This document shows positions 16,499 to 24,242 of a stretch of DNA of 29,053 nt, piece after piece (the stretch's first letter is position 1; each line of letters opens with the position of its first letter). Where the stretch lies: NCBI GenBank assembly GCA_023417745.1, contig JAEZEM010000192.1, positions 1-29,053 of the forward strand, in the 5' to 3' direction. The notes below the pieces were generated by a model. It searched no databases and was not told the DNA's origin. It worked only from the letters and a program-made list of their open reading frames with translations. The position numbers were made by a program, and so were the translations under genes. This stretch comes from Pseudomonadota bacterium (lineage in GTDB: Bacteria > Desulfobacterota > Desulfovibrionia > Desulfovibrionales > Desulfovibrionaceae).

Positions 16499-18472
16499 AT
16501 GTCTGTGACGAAGAAGATCTTGGTTGGAAGCAGCGTGCTGCTCCATGTGGCAATGGCGCTTTTTGTTTCGGCCGCCACCGTGTCGGCGCAGCAGGCCATT
16601 GTCACGCCTGCTCTGACTTCGGCGGACAACTTTCGGGACGTTGCAGGAATCTCGGCCAGCCATGGCGGCACGGGCTTCGTCAATACGACCAGCAATTTTG
16701 GCGTGATGCGCACCGACGTCTTTTATCGGTCCAACGTGCTTAATCTCAATGACGCGGATTGGACCACGCTATCGGGCCTACGCGTCTGGCGGGACATCGA
16801 TTTGCGCACGCCGGCGGAAATCAGCGCCACGCCCGACCGGACGCCGGCCGGCGCGCTGTACACGAACATCAATGTTTTCGGCACATCCAGCTCGCCGACC
16901 GCCAATCTTTCCGCCGTCACGCCCGCGTCCATTCTGGGCATGGGGCAGGCCGGCTATCAGACGTTCGTAACCGATCCCACCGAGCGGGAAGGGTTCCGCA
17001 CGGTGCTGCTGACCCTGGCCCACGATCCCGGCCCTGATCTGTTCCACTGTTCCGACGGCAAGGATCGCACCGGCTGGACGGCCGCCCTTTTGGAAAGCAT
17101 CGCCCGAGTGTCGCCGGCCACGGTCATGAACGACTATCTGGCCTCCAACAGCTATCTGGCCAGCCAGATAAGCGCCCAGTCGGCCAGCCTGGCGGCGGCG
17201 GTTCCGGGATTGAGCGGCATGAACCTGACGCCGCTTCTGGGCGTCGATTCCAGCTATCTCCAGGCGGCGCTGGATCAGGCCGTCGCTTCCTATGGGTCGA
17301 TGTACGGGTATCTGGTCCAGGGATTGGGTCTTAGCCTGGAAGATATTTACGTTTTGCGCGGAAAAATGGTCAATTATCTGATGCTGCCCGGGCAGAACAT
17401 GCTTTCCGGCAACGCCGCTTCCGGCGCGGGCTTCCTCAATGCGTTGCAGGGCTCTTCGCTGTCCGGCAGCTATACCGCCTACAACTACTATTTGCAGTCT
17501 TCCGTGGACATGGGGAACCTTGGCGGCGTTCCGGGACAGGTCGGCGGCCAGATTCATGCCGACGCCGCGTCCTACCTGCTGCGCCAGCCGCGCTGGATCG
17601 GCGAGGCCGTTTCCCCGTACGTCAGCGGCCAGGGGCTGGCGGAAGGCCAAGCCCGTTACTGGCTCTCCGGGCTGGGCGGCGGCTTCTGGGCCCAAGGGCA
17701 ATCGGGCATCTCCCGGGTCGCCGAGCGCAGCGCCGGTACGGTTGCTGGCGTCACCTATCGCGGCAGCGAGCGGGCCAGCCTCGATCTGGGCCTGGGCTAC
17801 AACGCCGGGACCGTCGAGAGCGCCGGCGCGAACGCCAACATCAACACGTTTTTCGCCACCCTGGGCGGCCGCTACGGATTTTCGAGCCTGGAGGCCGGGC
17901 CGTACGTGCTGGCCCGGGCCGACGGCGGCTATGTCGATTACCGCGTCAACCGCGCCCTGGCCGGCAACCTGGGCTCGGCCAGCGGGCAGACCACCGGCAG
18001 CGTTTTTGGCGGCTTGATTGGCCTCGGCGACGTCGTGCGCCTGGCTCCCGTGACCATCACCCCCCAGGCCGGCCTTCGCCTGGCCGCCGAGACCCTGGCC
18101 GGCTTCAGCGAAAGCGGCGGCGATCTCGCGCTGAACGTCCACGGCCTCAGCCACCTGTCCTCCAGCCTCCTGCTCGACCTGCATTTGCGTCTGGACCCGC
18201 AGCAGGCGGGGAGCTGGACCATCGGCCCCGAGCTCACCCTCGGCTATGAACGGGCCTTGGATGATCCCCAGATACAAAGCACGGCCACGCGCTACGGCTA
18301 CGCCGTCAGTCAGAAGTCGGCTTACGACAGCCGCGATCTCGCCAAGGCCGGCTTGAGCCTGACGGCCCAGCGCGACGCCTTTGTCGTGACGGCCAAGGCC
18401 AGCGGCGTCCTGGGCGACGGATCGGGCAGCGCCGGCGTAAGCGGCCAACTCACGCTTGGCTATAGCTTCTAG
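16499..18472 (+). CDS. Secreted tyrosine phosphatase fused to an autotransporter beta-barrel
   Basis: This 657-residue protein has three parts. A signal peptide (residues 1-30) ends in VSA-QQ. A passenger (about 35-300) has the features of the DSP-like tyrosine phosphatase family: NFRDVAGI near the start, an aspartate-arginine loop DIDLRTPAE, and the catalytic P-loop HCSDGKDRTG with C184 and R190. The C-terminal ~270 residues are an autotransporter-type beta-barrel of alternating polar and aromatic strands, ending in LTLGYSF with the terminal Phe used for outer-membrane insertion. It should display or release a phosphatase at the cell surface. ATG 16499 has GGAG 6 nt upstream; an ATG at 16487 is less well placed. 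GC is normal for the genome. It converges on the ferredoxin gene of the nif operon. Confidence 0.85.
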   Translation: MSVTKKILVGSSVLLHVAMALFVSAATVSAQQAIVTPALTSADNFRDVAGISASHGGTGFVNTTSNFGVMRTDVFYRSNVLNLNDADWTTLSGLRVWRDIDLRTPAEISATPDRTPAGALYTNINVFGTSSSPTANLSAVTPASILGMGQAGYQTFVTDPTEREGFRTVLLTLAHDPGPDLFHCSDGKDRTGWTAALLESIARVSPATVMNDYLASNSYLASQISAQSASLAAAVPGLSGMNLTPLLGVDSSYLQAALDQAVASYGSMYGYLVQGLGLSLEDIYVLRGKMVNYLMLPGQNMLSGNAASGAGFLNALQGSSLSGSYTAYNYYLQSSVDMGNLGGVPGQVGGQIHADAASYLLRQPRWIGEAVSPYVSGQGLAEGQARYWLSGLGGGFWAQGQSGISRVAERSAGTVAGVTYRGSERASLDLGLGYNAGTVESAGANANINTFFATLGGRYGFSSLEAGPYVLARADGGYVDYRVNRALAGNLGSASGQTTGSVFGGLIGLGDVVRLAPVTITPQAGLRLAAETLAGFSESGGDLALNVHGLSHLSSSLLLDLHLRLDPQQAGSWTIGPELTLGYERALDDPQIQSTATRYGYAVSQKSAYDSRDLAKAGLSLTAQRDAFVVTAKASGVLGDGSGSAGVSGQLTLGYSF

Positions 18473-18557
18473 CGCGGCGTTGGCAACATAGGCTGTGAGA
18501 GCCAGTGTCCCGGCATTTCCCGGATGTGACACGAGGAAAAGATCGACAAGTCGCCGC

Positions 18558-18597
18558 AAAAAAGCCGCCCCGCTGGGTCCGTGAACAGCGGGGCGGC
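18558..18597 (-). terminator. Intrinsic terminator of the nif-ferredoxin operon
   Basis: A perfect 12-bp GC-rich stem (18564-18575 with 18586-18597) with a 10-nt loop is followed on the minus strand by six T residues (18563-18558). It lies about 40 nt past the ferredoxin stop codon and marks the end of the nif transcript. On the plus strand no T-run follows, so it would act weakly if at all for the phosphatase gene. Confidence 0.9.
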
Positions 18598-18638
18598 TAC
18601 CGTATGGGAGTCCAATCCAAGCGGTTGGCAAACCGGCT

Positions 18639-18944
18639 CTAGGTAAACAGGTGGTCCTCGCAGGCTTCGCCTTTTTCCAGGGCGTCGAGCAACTCATCCA
18701 CCTTGTCTTCGCTGTCGATCTCTTTGTACCACCAGTTGTTGGGCATAATCACCACAACCGGTCCGTCCTCGCACTGCTTGAGGCAGCCCGTGCTCACCAC
18801 CCGGGCGTCGATGTCCCGGTCGAGAATGCCTTCTTCCATGTAGCCGAGCAGATTGTGCGAGCCTTTTTTGTGGCAGATGCCCTTGGCTTCGCCCTTGACG
18901 CGGAAGCTGGCGCAGACGTTGATCAGATATTGCGGCTTTTCCAT
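18639..18944 (-). CDS. Thioredoxin-fold [2Fe-2S] ferredoxin, nif-linked
   Basis: This 101-residue ferredoxin belongs to the Clostridium pasteurianum 2Fe-2S / Azotobacter FeSII-like thioredoxin-fold family. Ligand cysteines are C11, C24, C54 and C58 (C-x12-C, then GCLKQC). The fifth cysteine found at position 14 in the clostridial protein is Phe here. The conserved GPVVVIMPNNWWY follows the last ligands. It is the last gene of the nif operon, 137 nt after nifK, separated from it by a strong hairpin. Members of this family have been linked to MoFe protein, so a role in electron delivery or nitrogenase maturation is likely. The start is ATG 18944; the frame is open to 18992 but the family begins at MEKPQYLINVC. 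A decayed 3' copy of this gene lies at 16034-16322. Confidence 0.9.
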   Translation of the reverse strand: MEKPQYLINVCASFRVKGEAKGICHKKGSHNLLGYMEEGILDRDIDARVVSTGCLKQCEDGPVVVIMPNNWWYKEIDSEDKVDELLDALEKGEACEDHLFT

Positions 18945-19013
18945 GGTCCCTACGTCTCCCTCGTGTTGCGTCCCTTCAAAAACCAATCCCATGCCGTTGT
19001 CTGATTCCCAGGC

Positions 19014-19069
19014 CCCGGTGTGACGTCCTCGTGATCGCGGTTGTCGCGTCGCGAGGACATCACACCGGG
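19014..19069 (-). promoter_or_regulatory. Long intercistronic hairpin between nifK and the ferredoxin gene
   Basis: Two 18-nt arms, 19014-19031 (CCCGGTGTGACGTCCTCG) and 19052-19069, are complementary at 17 of 18 positions. The 20-nt loop contains a further CGCG/CGCG pair. The structure begins 12 nt after the nifK stop. No T-run follows, so it is more likely an RNA-stability or processing element, or a partial brake lowering ferredoxin expression, than a full terminator. Confidence 0.75.
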
Positions 19070-19081
19070 CGGCGCGGTTCG

Positions 19082-20467
19082 TTACAGCTGGAGTTCGAAA
19101 CGGGTTTCCGGGGCGTCGCGATCCAGGCGATCCAGGATCGCTTCCAGGAACTTTTCCATCAACCGCATGGCTCCGGAATAGCCCACCGACGGGAAGTACT
19201 GGTGGCCGACGCGGTCGAGGATCGGGAAGCCGTGGCGCACCAGCGGGATGTCCTCGTCACGGGCGACGTACTTGAGGTACGTGTTGCCGATCAACAGATC
19301 GACCGGATCGTTTTTGATCCACTGGTGCAGCAGGAACATATCCGCTTCGCCGCCGCACTTGAACTTGCAGTCATACGGCACGTCCTTGAGCAGTTCGGTC
19401 ATGCGCTCGTCAAAGTACTTTCCGGCCGTGCCCGTGACCGTGTAGGCCGGGATCATGCCCAGGGTGATGCAGAATTCCACCAGAGCCAGCACCTGGTCGG
19501 GGTCGCCGGCCATGGCCACTTTTTTGCCGTAGAAATACTGGCTGTAGTCGGAGAGGAGATCCACGACCTGGCCGCGCTCGAAGTTGATGGAATCGGGCAC
19601 GTCTTTGCCGGACAGACGGCGCAGCATGTCCACATAGGCGTCGGTGGCCTTTAAGCCGATGGGCAGCGGCAGCACCTTGCCCGGCACCTTGAACTCAGAG
19701 TCAAGGTAGTTGACCGCTTCGGTGGTAGCCCAGCGACCAAGGCCGATGGTGCCGATGGCGTCGCCCATGGTGGCGATTTCTTCCGGCGTGGCCCCGGCAT
19801 TGGGGTACATTTCGTATTTGCCGGTCAGCGGGCCGTTCAAGACGCCGTTGGTGTCGGGAACCATGGTGATGTCGACGCCCATCATGCCGGCCAGGCGGCG
19901 CATCTCGGCCATGTCGGACGGTTCGCAAAAGCCGGGGATGATGTTGATCTTGCCGCTCGGCGTGCCGGTCTTCTTGACGAAGCCCTTGAGGATGCCCTTG
20001 ACCATGTTGGCGTAGCCGGTGACATGGGTGCCGACGTAGCTCGGGGTGCTGGCGTAGATGATGTGCTTGCCGGCCGGCACCTTGCCATCGTCGATGGCCT
20101 TCTGGGAGATCTGGCGCAGATCGTCGCCGATGGTCTCGGAGAGGCAGGTGGTGTGGATGGCGATGACCTCGGGGTCATAGAGGGTGAAGATGTTGTCGAT
20201 GGCCGTGATCAGGTTGGACTGGCCGCCGAAGACCGAGGAACCTTCGGTGAAGGAGGAGGTGCCGGCCACGACCGGCTCCTTGTAGTGCCGGGTCAGGGCG
20301 GAGCGGTGGTAGGCGCAGCAGCCCTGGGAACCGTGGCTGTGGGGGAAACATCCCTTGACGCCAAGGGCCGCGTACATGGCCCCGACGGGCTGGCAGGTCT
20401 TGGCCGGGTTGACGGTGAGCGCGGAGCGTTCCTTGATCTCGCCGGTGGTGTGTCTTAACAGAGCCAT
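19082..20467 (-). CDS. nifK: Nitrogenase MoFe protein beta chain
   Basis: NifK (461 residues) pairs with NifD to form the MoFe protein that reduces N2. The P-cluster cysteines are C25, C50 and C108, with exactly the 25- and 83-residue spacing of the Azotobacter C70/C95/C153 set. Flanking motifs are KTCQPVGAMYAALG, GSQGCCAYHR and HTTCLSE. It lacks about 45 N-terminal residues compared with the Azotobacter protein, as is usual in clostridial, archaeal and deltaproteobacterial enzymes. It starts 32 nt after nifD behind AAGGA. The following gene is the ferredoxin; nifE does not follow within the window. Confidence 0.97.
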   Translation of the reverse strand: MALLRHTTGEIKERSALTVNPAKTCQPVGAMYAALGVKGCFPHSHGSQGCCAYHRSALTRHYKEPVVAGTSSFTEGSSVFGGQSNLITAIDNIFTLYDPEVIAIHTTCLSETIGDDLRQISQKAIDDGKVPAGKHIIYASTPSYVGTHVTGYANMVKGILKGFVKKTGTPSGKINIIPGFCEPSDMAEMRRLAGMMGVDITMVPDTNGVLNGPLTGKYEMYPNAGATPEEIATMGDAIGTIGLGRWATTEAVNYLDSEFKVPGKVLPLPIGLKATDAYVDMLRRLSGKDVPDSINFERGQVVDLLSDYSQYFYGKKVAMAGDPDQVLALVEFCITLGMIPAYTVTGTAGKYFDERMTELLKDVPYDCKFKCGGEADMFLLHQWIKNDPVDLLIGNTYLKYVARDEDIPLVRHGFPILDRVGHQYFPSVGYSGAMRLMEKFLEAILDRLDRDAPETRFELQL

Positions 20468-20499
20468 ATGCTTTCCTTTCTCGCAGATCGCGTGCGTTG

Positions 20500-22122
20500 C
20501 TAGGCCACGTAGCTGGCTTCGAGCTCAGGGCCGGTGGACTGCCAGGGGGCCTTGATGAGATCCCAAACCTTGGTGTTCACCATCCGGTCGATGTCGCGGT
20601 ACCAGTTGATGGCTCCGTTGAACCCGGCGTAGGGACCGCCCATGTCGTAGTTGTGCAACTGCTTGAGCGGAATGCCGATCTTCTGAACGATGTATTTTTC
20701 CTTGATGCCGGCGCAGAAGATGTCGGGCTTATAAATCTCAAGGAGCTTTTCCGTCTCGTAGTGGTTGATGTCGTCGATGACCATGGCGTTTTTGCCCATG
20801 CCCTCGATCATGCCCTCGTAGCCTTTGAAATCCACACCCTTTTCGTTGAGCCGGGCCATTTCCGCTTCGGTCTTGCGCGGCTTGTAGCGCTCGGGATCGG
20901 GCAGGATCTCCAACTCTTCGATGTTGCGCGAATCGGCATCGACCTTGATGGTGGGCAGCACATGCCGGCCTTCGTAGTCGTCGCGGTGGGCGAATTCGTA
21001 GCCAGCGCCCAGGATCTTCATGTCCAGTTCCTTGAACAGTTCCTGGTAGTGGTGAGCCCGGGAGCCGCCGACGAAGAGCATGGCGGTCTTGCCTGCGGTG
21101 CGGGGCTTGATTGCGTCCACGACCTTTTTAACGATCTCCAGTTCTTCGGCGATAACAGCCTCGACCCGGTCGATCAGCTCCTGATCCTCGAAGTAGGCAG
21201 CCATGCGGCGCAGCGACTTGGCCGACGCTTCGGCGCCGATGAAATTCACCTTGATCCAGGGGATGCCGAACTTGGTTTCCATCATTTCGGCCACGTAGTT
21301 CAGCGACCGGTGGCACATGACGGTGTTGAGATCGGCGTTGTGGGCCACCCGGAAATCCTGCACCGTGGAGTTGCCGGAGAAGGTGGCGACCAGGGTGAAG
21401 CCGCACTTCTCAAGGATGCGCTCGATCTCAAAGGCGTCGCCGCCGATGTTGTACTCGCCGAGCATGTTGACCTTGAACTTGCCCTCGATCTTGGTGTCGT
21501 CATCCGTGCCGATGACGTGCTTCATGATCTGGTTGTTGGCGATGTGGTGGCCGGCGGACTGGGACACGCCCTTATAGCCTTCGCAGGAGTTGGCGAAGAT
21601 GGTGATGCCCAGTTCTTCCTGCATGGTGCGGGCCACGGCGTGGATGTCATCGCCAATGAGGCCGACCGGGCAGGTGGAGAAGATGGAGATGGCCTTGGGG
21701 TGGAAGGTGTCGTAGGCTTCCTGAATGGCCGCGCGCAGCTTTTTTTCGCCGCCGAACACGATGTCGTGCTCGGTCATGTCCGTGGAGAAGGCGTAGGGGA
21801 TGAAGTTTTCCCCGTCCGGTCCGGCCTCGGTCTGGTTGCGGCGGGTCAGCCAGGAATAGAAGCCGCAGCCGATGGGACCGTGGGTCAGGTTGATGATGTC
21901 CCGGGAAGGCCCGAGGACGACGCCCTTGCAACCGGCGTAGGTGCAGCCGCGCTGGGTGATGATGCCGGGGATGGTGCGGACGTTGGACTGTATTTCAGGA
22001 ATCGGCTCGCCCATCTCGGTGCCCGGAAGGATCGACTTGGCCCGCTTGCGCGCGACCTTGGTGGGCATCTTGGCGATCAATTCTTTCTTGATCTCTTCGA
22101 CATTGGTGGGCTTGGTGCTCAT
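20500..22122 (-). CDS. nifD: Nitrogenase MoFe protein alpha chain
   Basis: NifD (540 residues) carries the FeMo-cofactor. P-cluster ligands are C60 (RGCTYAG), C86 (GPIGCGFYS) and C151 (STCPVGLIGDD). Cofactor ligands are C270 (VMCHRSLNY) and H490 (QLHNYDMGGPY), and the active-site pair Q188/H192 in GVSQSAGHHIANN is kept. The histidine of PYHG in Azotobacter (H451) is Ala here (PYAG). The protein is about 50 residues longer than the Azotobacter chain because of an insertion in roughly residues 380-430, as in the clostridial type. It lies 51 nt downstream of nifI2. Confidence 0.97.
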   Translation of the reverse strand: MSTKPTNVEEIKKELIAKMPTKVARKRAKSILPGTEMGEPIPEIQSNVRTIPGIITQRGCTYAGCKGVVLGPSRDIINLTHGPIGCGFYSWLTRRNQTEAGPDGENFIPYAFSTDMTEHDIVFGGEKKLRAAIQEAYDTFHPKAISIFSTCPVGLIGDDIHAVARTMQEELGITIFANSCEGYKGVSQSAGHHIANNQIMKHVIGTDDDTKIEGKFKVNMLGEYNIGGDAFEIERILEKCGFTLVATFSGNSTVQDFRVAHNADLNTVMCHRSLNYVAEMMETKFGIPWIKVNFIGAEASAKSLRRMAAYFEDQELIDRVEAVIAEELEIVKKVVDAIKPRTAGKTAMLFVGGSRAHHYQELFKELDMKILGAGYEFAHRDDYEGRHVLPTIKVDADSRNIEELEILPDPERYKPRKTEAEMARLNEKGVDFKGYEGMIEGMGKNAMVIDDINHYETEKLLEIYKPDIFCAGIKEKYIVQKIGIPLKQLHNYDMGGPYAGFNGAINWYRDIDRMVNTKVWDLIKAPWQSTGPELEASYVA

Positions 22123-22173
22123 CTCAGTGCTACCTCATTGGTCTAAGGGGTCCGGGGACGTCCGCCGTGCCGG

Positions 22174-22548
22174 CTAGACGATAGCCGCTTCGCCGGCTTC
22201 GCCGGTTCTGACCCGGATGGAATCGGAGACGGGCATCACAAAGATCTTGCCGTCGCCGGCCTGGCCGGTCTTGTTGACGCTCATGAGCGCATCCACCGCT
22301 TCTTTGACCTGGCTGTCCGGGACCACGATGGAAATGATGCGCTTGGGGTAGAGGCGGCCCTTGGCGCCAAGGAGCGCAATGGCTTCCTCGTTTCCGGCCG
22401 CCGCGCCGTCCAGCACCGCCTGATTGACCAGACCCTTGCCGCGTCCGTAGCCTTCGCGGGCCACGAAGGCCGGGATGCCGGCGTCGGCTAAGGCCTTCTT
22501 GGTCTGATTCATCTTGTTCATGCGGATAACCGCCATTATCTCCTGCAT
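22174..22548 (-). CDS. nifI2: PII-like nitrogenase regulator NifI2
   Basis: NifI2 (124 residues) is a GlnB-family protein that acts with NifI1 to switch off nitrogenase when ammonium is present, by direct contact with MoFe protein. The binding is relieved by 2-oxoglutarate and ATP in studied systems. The PII core is visible: MAVIRMNKMNQTKKALADAG, an extended T-loop region (about residues 36-68) and the C-terminal GDGKIFVMPVSDSIRVRTGE. The start is ATG 22548 with GGGAG 6 nt upstream, overlapping the nifI1 stop; ATG 22536 is too close to its own purine-rich site. Location between nifH and nifD is diagnostic for nifI genes. Confidence 0.93.
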   Translation of the reverse strand: MQEIMAVIRMNKMNQTKKALADAGIPAFVAREGYGRGKGLVNQAVLDGAAAGNEEAIALLGAKGRLYPKRIISIVVPDSQVKEAVDALMSVNKTGQAGDGKIFVMPVSDSIRVRTGEAGEAAIV

Positions 22549-22559
22549 GACATGCTCCC

Positions 22560-22889
22560 TTAGGCTTCCTTGACGCCGGAGGAGATGGTGTACATCTCGG
22601 CCACCGGGCTGATGAAGATCTTGCCGTCGCCAAAGGCGCCCTTGGAACCGGTGCGGGCGGCTTCCATGATGGTCTTGAGCACGAATTCCTTGTCGTTGTC
22701 TTCCACGACGCAGATCAGCATGACTTTGGGAATCTCGTCGTACTGGATCTCGCCGATCTTGATGCCGCGCTGCTTGCCGCGACCGGCCACGTTGAACTTG
22801 GTGACGGCGGGGAAACCGGCGTCCATCAGGGCGGACAGGACTTCATCGGTCTTCTCGGGGCGGACGATCGCTCTCACCATGGTCAGCAT
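22560..22889 (-). CDS. nifI1: PII-like nitrogenase regulator NifI1
   Basis: NifI1 (109 residues) is the partner of NifI2. It shows the PII fold pattern: VRAIVRPEKTDEVLSALMDAG, a T-loop with GKQRGIKIGEIQYDEIPK (about 37-54), and GDGKIFISPVAEMYTISSG at the C-terminus. It lies 54 nt after nifH and 11 nt before nifI2, behind an AAGGAG site. Its presence suggests that post-translational control here relies on NifI rather than on ADP-ribosylation; no draT/draG is visible in the window. Confidence 0.93.
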   Translation of the reverse strand: MLTMVRAIVRPEKTDEVLSALMDAGFPAVTKFNVAGRGKQRGIKIGEIQYDEIPKVMLICVVEDNDKEFVLKTIMEAARTGSKGAFGDGKIFISPVAEMYTISSGVKEA

Positions 22890-22943
22890 ATCGAATACTC
22901 CTTGCGTGTGTGCGTAGGTGTTGTGGTGCGGGTCGGGGCAAGC

Positions 22944-23768
22944 CTAGTTGGCGATGCCGAAGTCGACGAGCAGCTTTTCAAGCTGGGCCATTTCCAGGGG
23001 CTTGGGGATGACCAGCATCTTGTTTTCGTCGATCTTTTTGGCCAGGGCGCGGTATTCGTCGGCCTGGGGATGTTCGGGGGAGTAGTCGATGACGGTCTTG
23101 CGGTTGATCTCGGCGCGCTGCACCTGGTTTTCACGGGGCATGAAGTGGATCATCTGGGTACCGATCTGGCGGCACAGCTCTTCGATCATTTCCTTTTCGA
23201 AATCGACCTTGCGGCTGTTGCAGATGATGCCGCCCAGGCGCACGCCGCCGGTGTCGGCGTACTTGACGATGCCCTTGCAGATGTTGTTGGCGGCGTACAT
23301 GGCCATCATTTCGCCGGAACAGACGATGTAGATTTCTTCAGCCTTGCCGTCGCGGATGGGCATGGCGAAACCGCCGCACACAACGTCGCCCAGGACGTCG
23401 TAGAAAACGTAGTCAAGCTTCTTTTCTTCCTCGTAGGCGCCGAGCTGCTCAAGGAGGTTGATGGAGGTGATGATGCCGCGGCCGGCGCAACCAACGCCGG
23501 GCTCGGGACCGCCGGACTCGGTGCACATGGTGCCGCCGTAGCCTTCCTTGAGGATATCATCGAGATCGACGTCTTCGCCTTCCTCACGCAGGGTGTCGAG
23601 AACGGTCTTCTGGGCCAGCCCGTGCAGGAGGAGCCGGGTGGAATCGGCCTTGGGGTCGCAACCGACCACCATGACCTTCTTGCCCATTTCCGCCAGACCG
23701 GCGACGGTGTTCTGCGTGGTGGTGGACTTGCCGATGCCGCCCTTTCCGTAAATAGCGATCTTGCGCAT
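22944..23768 (-). CDS. nifH: Nitrogenase iron protein
   Basis: NifH (274 residues, the normal length) is the homodimeric ATP-dependent reductase of MoFe protein and also acts in cofactor maturation. The P-loop GKGGIGKST spans residues 8-16. The [4Fe-4S] ligands are C94 (GVGCAGRG) and C131 (DVVCGG), and R97 is the equivalent of the ADP-ribosylation site. The open frame extends to 23804, but ATG 23768 matches the family start (MRKIAIYGKGG) and has AGGAGG 9 nt upstream. It is the first gene of the nif operon, with a sigma-54 promoter about 45-60 nt upstream. Confidence 0.98.
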   Translation of the reverse strand: MRKIAIYGKGGIGKSTTTQNTVAGLAEMGKKVMVVGCDPKADSTRLLLHGLAQKTVLDTLREEGEDVDLDDILKEGYGGTMCTESGGPEPGVGCAGRGIITSINLLEQLGAYEEEKKLDYVFYDVLGDVVCGGFAMPIRDGKAEEIYIVCSGEMMAMYAANNICKGIVKYADTGGVRLGGIICNSRKVDFEKEMIEELCRQIGTQMIHFMPRENQVQRAEINRKTVIDYSPEHPQADEYRALAKKIDENKMLVIPKPLEMAQLEKLLVDFGIAN

Positions 23769-23810
23769 TTTGTAATGCCTCCTGCTGCAAAGTTGGAATG
23801 CCACTCTTTA

Positions 23811-23826
23811 GGCAAGAGTCATGCCA
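23811..23826 (-). promoter_or_regulatory. Sigma-54 promoter of the nif operon
   Basis: On the minus strand the site reads TGGCATGACTCTTGCC, with GG and GC exactly 10 nt apart, as required for RpoN -24/-12 elements. Transcription would start near 23800, about 32 nt before nifH ATG. It implies control by an AAA+ activator such as NifA, which is not encoded in the window. Confidence 0.85.
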
Positions 23827-23924
23827 GCGGGTGTTAGGCGTGATGTATTAGGTATAATTCAAAGATATAATTGAATAAATTGAGATTGATAAATTTTCAG
23901 GCCGAGGGCGGAGCATGGCTTCGC

Positions 23925-23970
23925 ACATTTTTGTTGCGTGAGCCGCGACAAAAATGTTCGACATAATTGT
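23925..23970. promoter_or_regulatory. Cluster of three ACA-N4-TGT dyads, candidate enhancer
   Basis: Three copies occur: 23925-23934 (ACATTTTTGT), 23948-23957 (ACAAAAATGT) and 23961-23970 (ACATAATTGT). The first two are also exact reverse complements, forming a larger inverted repeat with GCG/CGC inside. They lie about 100-145 nt upstream of the sigma-54 promoter, the usual place for an activator enhancer. I find no TGT-N10-ACA NifA-type site among them. Confidence 0.55.
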
Positions 23971-24218
23971 CGCTAGGTAGGTTGTCCTTGGCTCCAAGAA
24001 GGGCGGCTGAAGGGCGGACGGGTTCGGGACTGGTTTTGGATTTGGAAGATATAAGGTGCTATTTCACGGCATAGGCGATGCTCTCGCTCAGGGGTGCGCG
24101 ACAGGCGAGGGTGGCGGCGGGCATGGGGAGAATTTACAATTTCGAGAAAAGCTGCTTGGCGTTGCGCTTGGGCCTGGCCGGCGGCCGGCGTCATGCCTCG
24201 TGTCGCGCCCACGAACGG

Positions 24219-24236
24219 ACAGGACATTTGTCCTGT
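24219..24236. promoter_or_regulatory. Perfect 18-nt palindrome
   Basis: ACAGGACA-TT-TGTCCTGT is a perfect dyad (8+2+8), overlapped on its right by CCTGT-A-ACAGG (24232-24242). No T-run follows on either strand. It could be an operator or an RNA hairpin at the far 3' end of the hemerythrin transcript. Confidence 0.5.
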
Positions 24237-24242
24237 AACAGG

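Noticed and set aside
16778..18697. A 639-codon minus-strand open frame opposite the phosphatase-autotransporter
   Set aside because: The plus strand has a signal peptide, catalytic P-loop and barrel; the minus frame also runs through the ferredoxin terminator, which a gene would not.
20497..22146. A 549-codon plus-strand open frame opposite nifD
   Set aside because: It is the antisense of a highly conserved gene, with Val/Asp/His/Gly-rich shadow composition.
23784..23803. A second sigma-54-like match (TGGCATTCCAACTTTGCA) just upstream of nifH
   Set aside because: GG and GC are 12 nt apart instead of 10; the site at 23811-23826 has the correct spacing.
23973..24227. An 84-codon minus-strand frame upstream of nifH
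   Set aside because: It has no ribosome-binding site, atypical composition and lies over the probable nif enhancer region.
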